The position numbers and the translations under genes are program-made. Shown here in pieces: positions 13,658-15,000 of a stretch of 15,000 nt of DNA. Where the stretch lies: positions 9,345,506 through 9,360,505 of the forward strand of contig CM022670.1 in assembly GCA_012295275.1 (NCBI GenBank), read 5' to 3'. Positions within the stretch are counted from its first letter, which is position 1. Each line of letters starts with the position of its first letter. The notes under the pieces were generated by a model. It had not been told where the DNA came from, ran no database searches, and saw nothing but the letters and a program-made list of their open reading frames with translations. Source of the stretch: Chrysomallon squamiferum. Taxonomy: Eukaryota > Mollusca > Gastropoda > Neomphalida > Peltospiridae.

Positions 13658-13849
13658 TTATTCGTCTTCTTTTTTAATTTCATTTTCTTCCTTCCTTGCT
13701 TTATTTAGTTTCTTTTTATTGACATCATTTAGTTTCTTTCTTTCTTCCTTCTTTTCTTTCTTTAATTTCTCTTTACTGACGTCATAATGCTGTGAGACAC
13801 ACAAACCTTCTGTTGTAATATCACACCCTCGGTGCGCAATATTCAACAT
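13658..13849 (-). CDS. Short ORF for a lysine/glutamate-rich helix, uncertain
   Basis: A 63-codon minus-strand frame with ATG at 13849 (A at -3). It begins MLNIAHRGCDITTEGLCVSQ, with mixed residues, followed by HYDVSKEKLKKEKKEERKK and a second related K/E-rich segment ending IKKEDE. The DNA carries a 57-base direct duplication, which equals 19 codons, so the two charged segments are in-frame repeats. Such sequence would form a charged single helix or coiled coil. The K/E-rich part comes from a CTTT/CTTC-rich tract, so a chance frame is quite possible. No homologue is recognised. Confidence 0.18.
   Translation of the reverse strand: MLNIAHRGCDITTEGLCVSQHYDVSKEKLKKEKKEERKKLNDVNKKKLNKARKEENEIKKEDE
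13707..13785. repeat. 57-bp direct repeat with CRE-like core, CT-rich
   Basis: The 22-base words at 13707-13728 and 13764-13785 match at 18 positions. Both end in a CRE-like core, TGACATCA (13720-13727) and the full TGACGTCA (13777-13784). The sequence between is (CTTT)n/(CTTC)n-like. Confidence 0.6.
13777..13784. promoter_or_regulatory. Second full CRE palindrome TGACGTCA
   Basis: Exact CREB/ATF consensus, inside the open frame above. No TATA element is adjacent, so a promoter role is less likely than at 10447. Confidence 0.2.
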
Positions 13850-14172
13850 CGTTAAATAAAAGAACGCTTGTTACAAAAAACGTCCTTGAACAATGTTCAT
13901 GTGACTGACTCCGAAACACTACAATATAGAAATAAATAAACGACGGGTATCAAGTTTTAGAACTTGTTTATTTTGTAAAAGAAAATAGATTAAAATACGA
14001 TTTTCCCTGACCGCCCATCACGTTTTTTTTTTGAGTTCATGTTCTCGTCTGACGTTTCGATTTCACATTGCAAGATAAGCTAGCTAATTGTTAACAGACT
14101 TAAAAGCTGAAAATGACGATTTAATGTGATCGGCTTTAAAACTGCAAGGGGTGATCTTTATTTCTTTTGCAG
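13850..14172. other. Gene-free mixed stretch ending in an acceptor-like tract
   Basis: Repeat-poor sequence with some CpG words. It ends in GATCTTTATTTCTTTTGCAG (14172), a good 3' splice-site match. Confidence 0.45.
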
Positions 14173-14273
14173 AATCTGATATTTTAACAAACAGATTGCT
14201 AAGATTTCTGGATGTTGATCAGGCCACCTTTTTCAGTCTGTCGACATTTTGGTATATTTACGAAATGACGTAA
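14173..14273 (+). CDS. Candidate 3' terminal exon, product unknown
   Basis: After a strong acceptor, and two bases completing a split codon (entry in phase 1), the frame reads SDILTNRLLRFLDVDQATFF then SLSTFWYIYEMT, and stops at TAA 14271-14273. AATAAA signals follow at 14350-14355 and 14403-14408. Entry phase 1 matches the exit phase of the candidate exon at 11172-11243 and of that at 5125-5218, so they could be joined. The frame is also open a further 14 codons upstream of the acceptor. No domain is recognised. A 32-codon frame is within chance. Confidence 0.2.
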
Positions 14274-14668
14274 CCAACAATTTCAAATGTTTTTAGCTTT
14301 CAAATGTAGCAACTTGAAAAGCATGAACTTAAAACAATAACAAAAAACAAATAAATCTATAGTTAACAATGAATATACGGTGATATCATTTGCATCAGTG
14401 ACAATAAATTATGTATTCTGACATATTTGGGTGATCATTATTATGCATTTCCCATTCCAAACTGTTGTTCAAAACTAACGATCAGTTCACATTTTTCCCC
14501 TGATAAGACCAGAAAAAAAAAAAAAGAATAAATTAAATCAAGAAGAAAATGTCTGCTAATAAATAACCAGGTGTCCCCTGATAGTATGTCTGACGCCTGA
14601 CAGACACTACATCAGATTGGGGATTTCTGTTGTGTTGTGAAAAATACGATACTTTATTTCACTCTCAG
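14274..14668. other. Gene-free stretch (possible 3' UTR then unique sequence)
   Basis: It holds the two AATAAA words mentioned for the preceding candidate exon, an A13 run at about 14513-14525, and the words TGTCTGACGCCTGACAGACA (14588-14607), a small near-palindrome. Confidence 0.45.
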
Positions 14669-14746
14669 ATGAAACATTATGTTTCAGCTGTAAAACAACA
14701 GCAATATCAGTGTTCGTTTTGGAACAGTAGTAGTCAACTGAAATAA
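14669..14746 (+). CDS. Candidate short exon beginning with ATG (weak)
   Basis: An acceptor-like TTTATTTCACTCTCAG (14668) is followed at once by a 25-codon ATG frame, MKHYVSAVKQQQYQCSFWNS then SSQLK, ending at TAA 14744-14746, which overlaps an AATAAA. The frame is mixed in composition but short. It competes with the candidate exon at 14173. Confidence 0.1.
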   Translation: MKHYVSAVKQQQYQCSFWNSSSQLK

Positions 14747-14779
14747 ACATATATAAATACTAATGTACATACCTATGCA

Positions 14780-14780
<1 letters not shown>

Positions 14781-14816
<36 letters not shown>
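14781..14816. repeat. (AC)18 microsatellite
   Basis: Thirty-six bases of pure AC repeat, followed by GTACGC and TACA-like sequence. Confidence 0.97.
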
Positions 14817-14818
<2 letters not shown>

Positions 14819-14895
14819 ACGCACAAATACATACATACAAACCTACACACAATCATACATACAGAAAAAAAAAAAAAAAAAACATAAAAAAAAAC
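14817..14895. repeat. (TACA)n-like sequence followed by A-runs
   Basis: Irregular TACA/CACA units (to about 14862) are followed by ACAG and an A18 run (14865-14882), then CAT and a further A9 run. The rest of the window, to 15000, is AT-rich with no feature recognised. Confidence 0.85.
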
Positions 14896-15000
14896 GCAGA
14901 CATAAAACACCCGGACATAAAAAAAAACTTGAATGTGATTTATTAATAAGGTTCAGAACGCATATAAAAATAACTATTAGTCATGCAGCAATTGTACAAT

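Overview
This window looks like AT-rich, non-coding DNA from an animal nuclear genome. The evidence is composition and repeat content: most of the sequence is A and T by eye, simple repeats occur every few hundred bases, CpG is scarce, and no long uninterrupted reading frame or recognisable protein domain is present. There are (TTA)n, (TTTA)n, (TA)n and (CA)n arrays, a 141-base (GA)n tract, and poly-A and poly-T runs up to about 30. Dense mixed microsatellites of this kind would fit a mollusc, for example a cephalopod, but that placement is inference and no marker gene confirms it. Nothing suggests a bacterial, viral or organellar origin: there are no operons, Shine-Dalgarno-led genes, rRNA or intact tRNA. 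I also find no CRISPR array and no intact transposable element.

Layout. Positions 1-1320 are AT-rich with short TTTA and TA arrays and a cluster of TAATTA sites. Positions 1321-1851 hold a degenerate tandem repeat of about 130-160 bases per unit. Positions 1852-5058 are featureless apart from microsatellites and one clear inverted repeat (4241-4307). Positions 5059-5625 carry three short open stretches, each directly after a splice-acceptor-like sequence. Positions 5800-7650 are very repeat-dense. They include the longest open frame of the window (minus strand, 131 codons, with 27 asparagines from a trinucleotide repeat), a 25-base tandem repeat and a C-rich stretch. Positions 7656-8000 contain more mixed-composition sequence with a possible micro-exon, an E-box, an NRF1-type palindrome and Z-DNA-prone DNA. 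Positions 8300-8450 may hold a decayed tRNA-derived SINE head. Positions 9050-9400 are repeat-poor with several transcription-factor-like words.

The most gene-like part is 10.27-11.30 kb. A full CRE palindrome (TGACGTCA) lies 9 bases upstream of a plus-strand TATAAAAA. On the minus side, about 80 bases away, is a short frame resembling a signal peptide that ends in two in-frame splice donors. On the plus side are a GTAAGT donor and then, at 11172-11243, a 72-base candidate exon with CpG-rich, GC3-rich codons between a fair acceptor and a weak donor. A further candidate terminal exon at 14173-14273 matches it in splice phase. No product is recognised for any of these, and in AT-rich DNA each could be chance. 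The window is best read as intergenic or intronic sequence with a few exon and promoter candidates that RNA evidence would settle.
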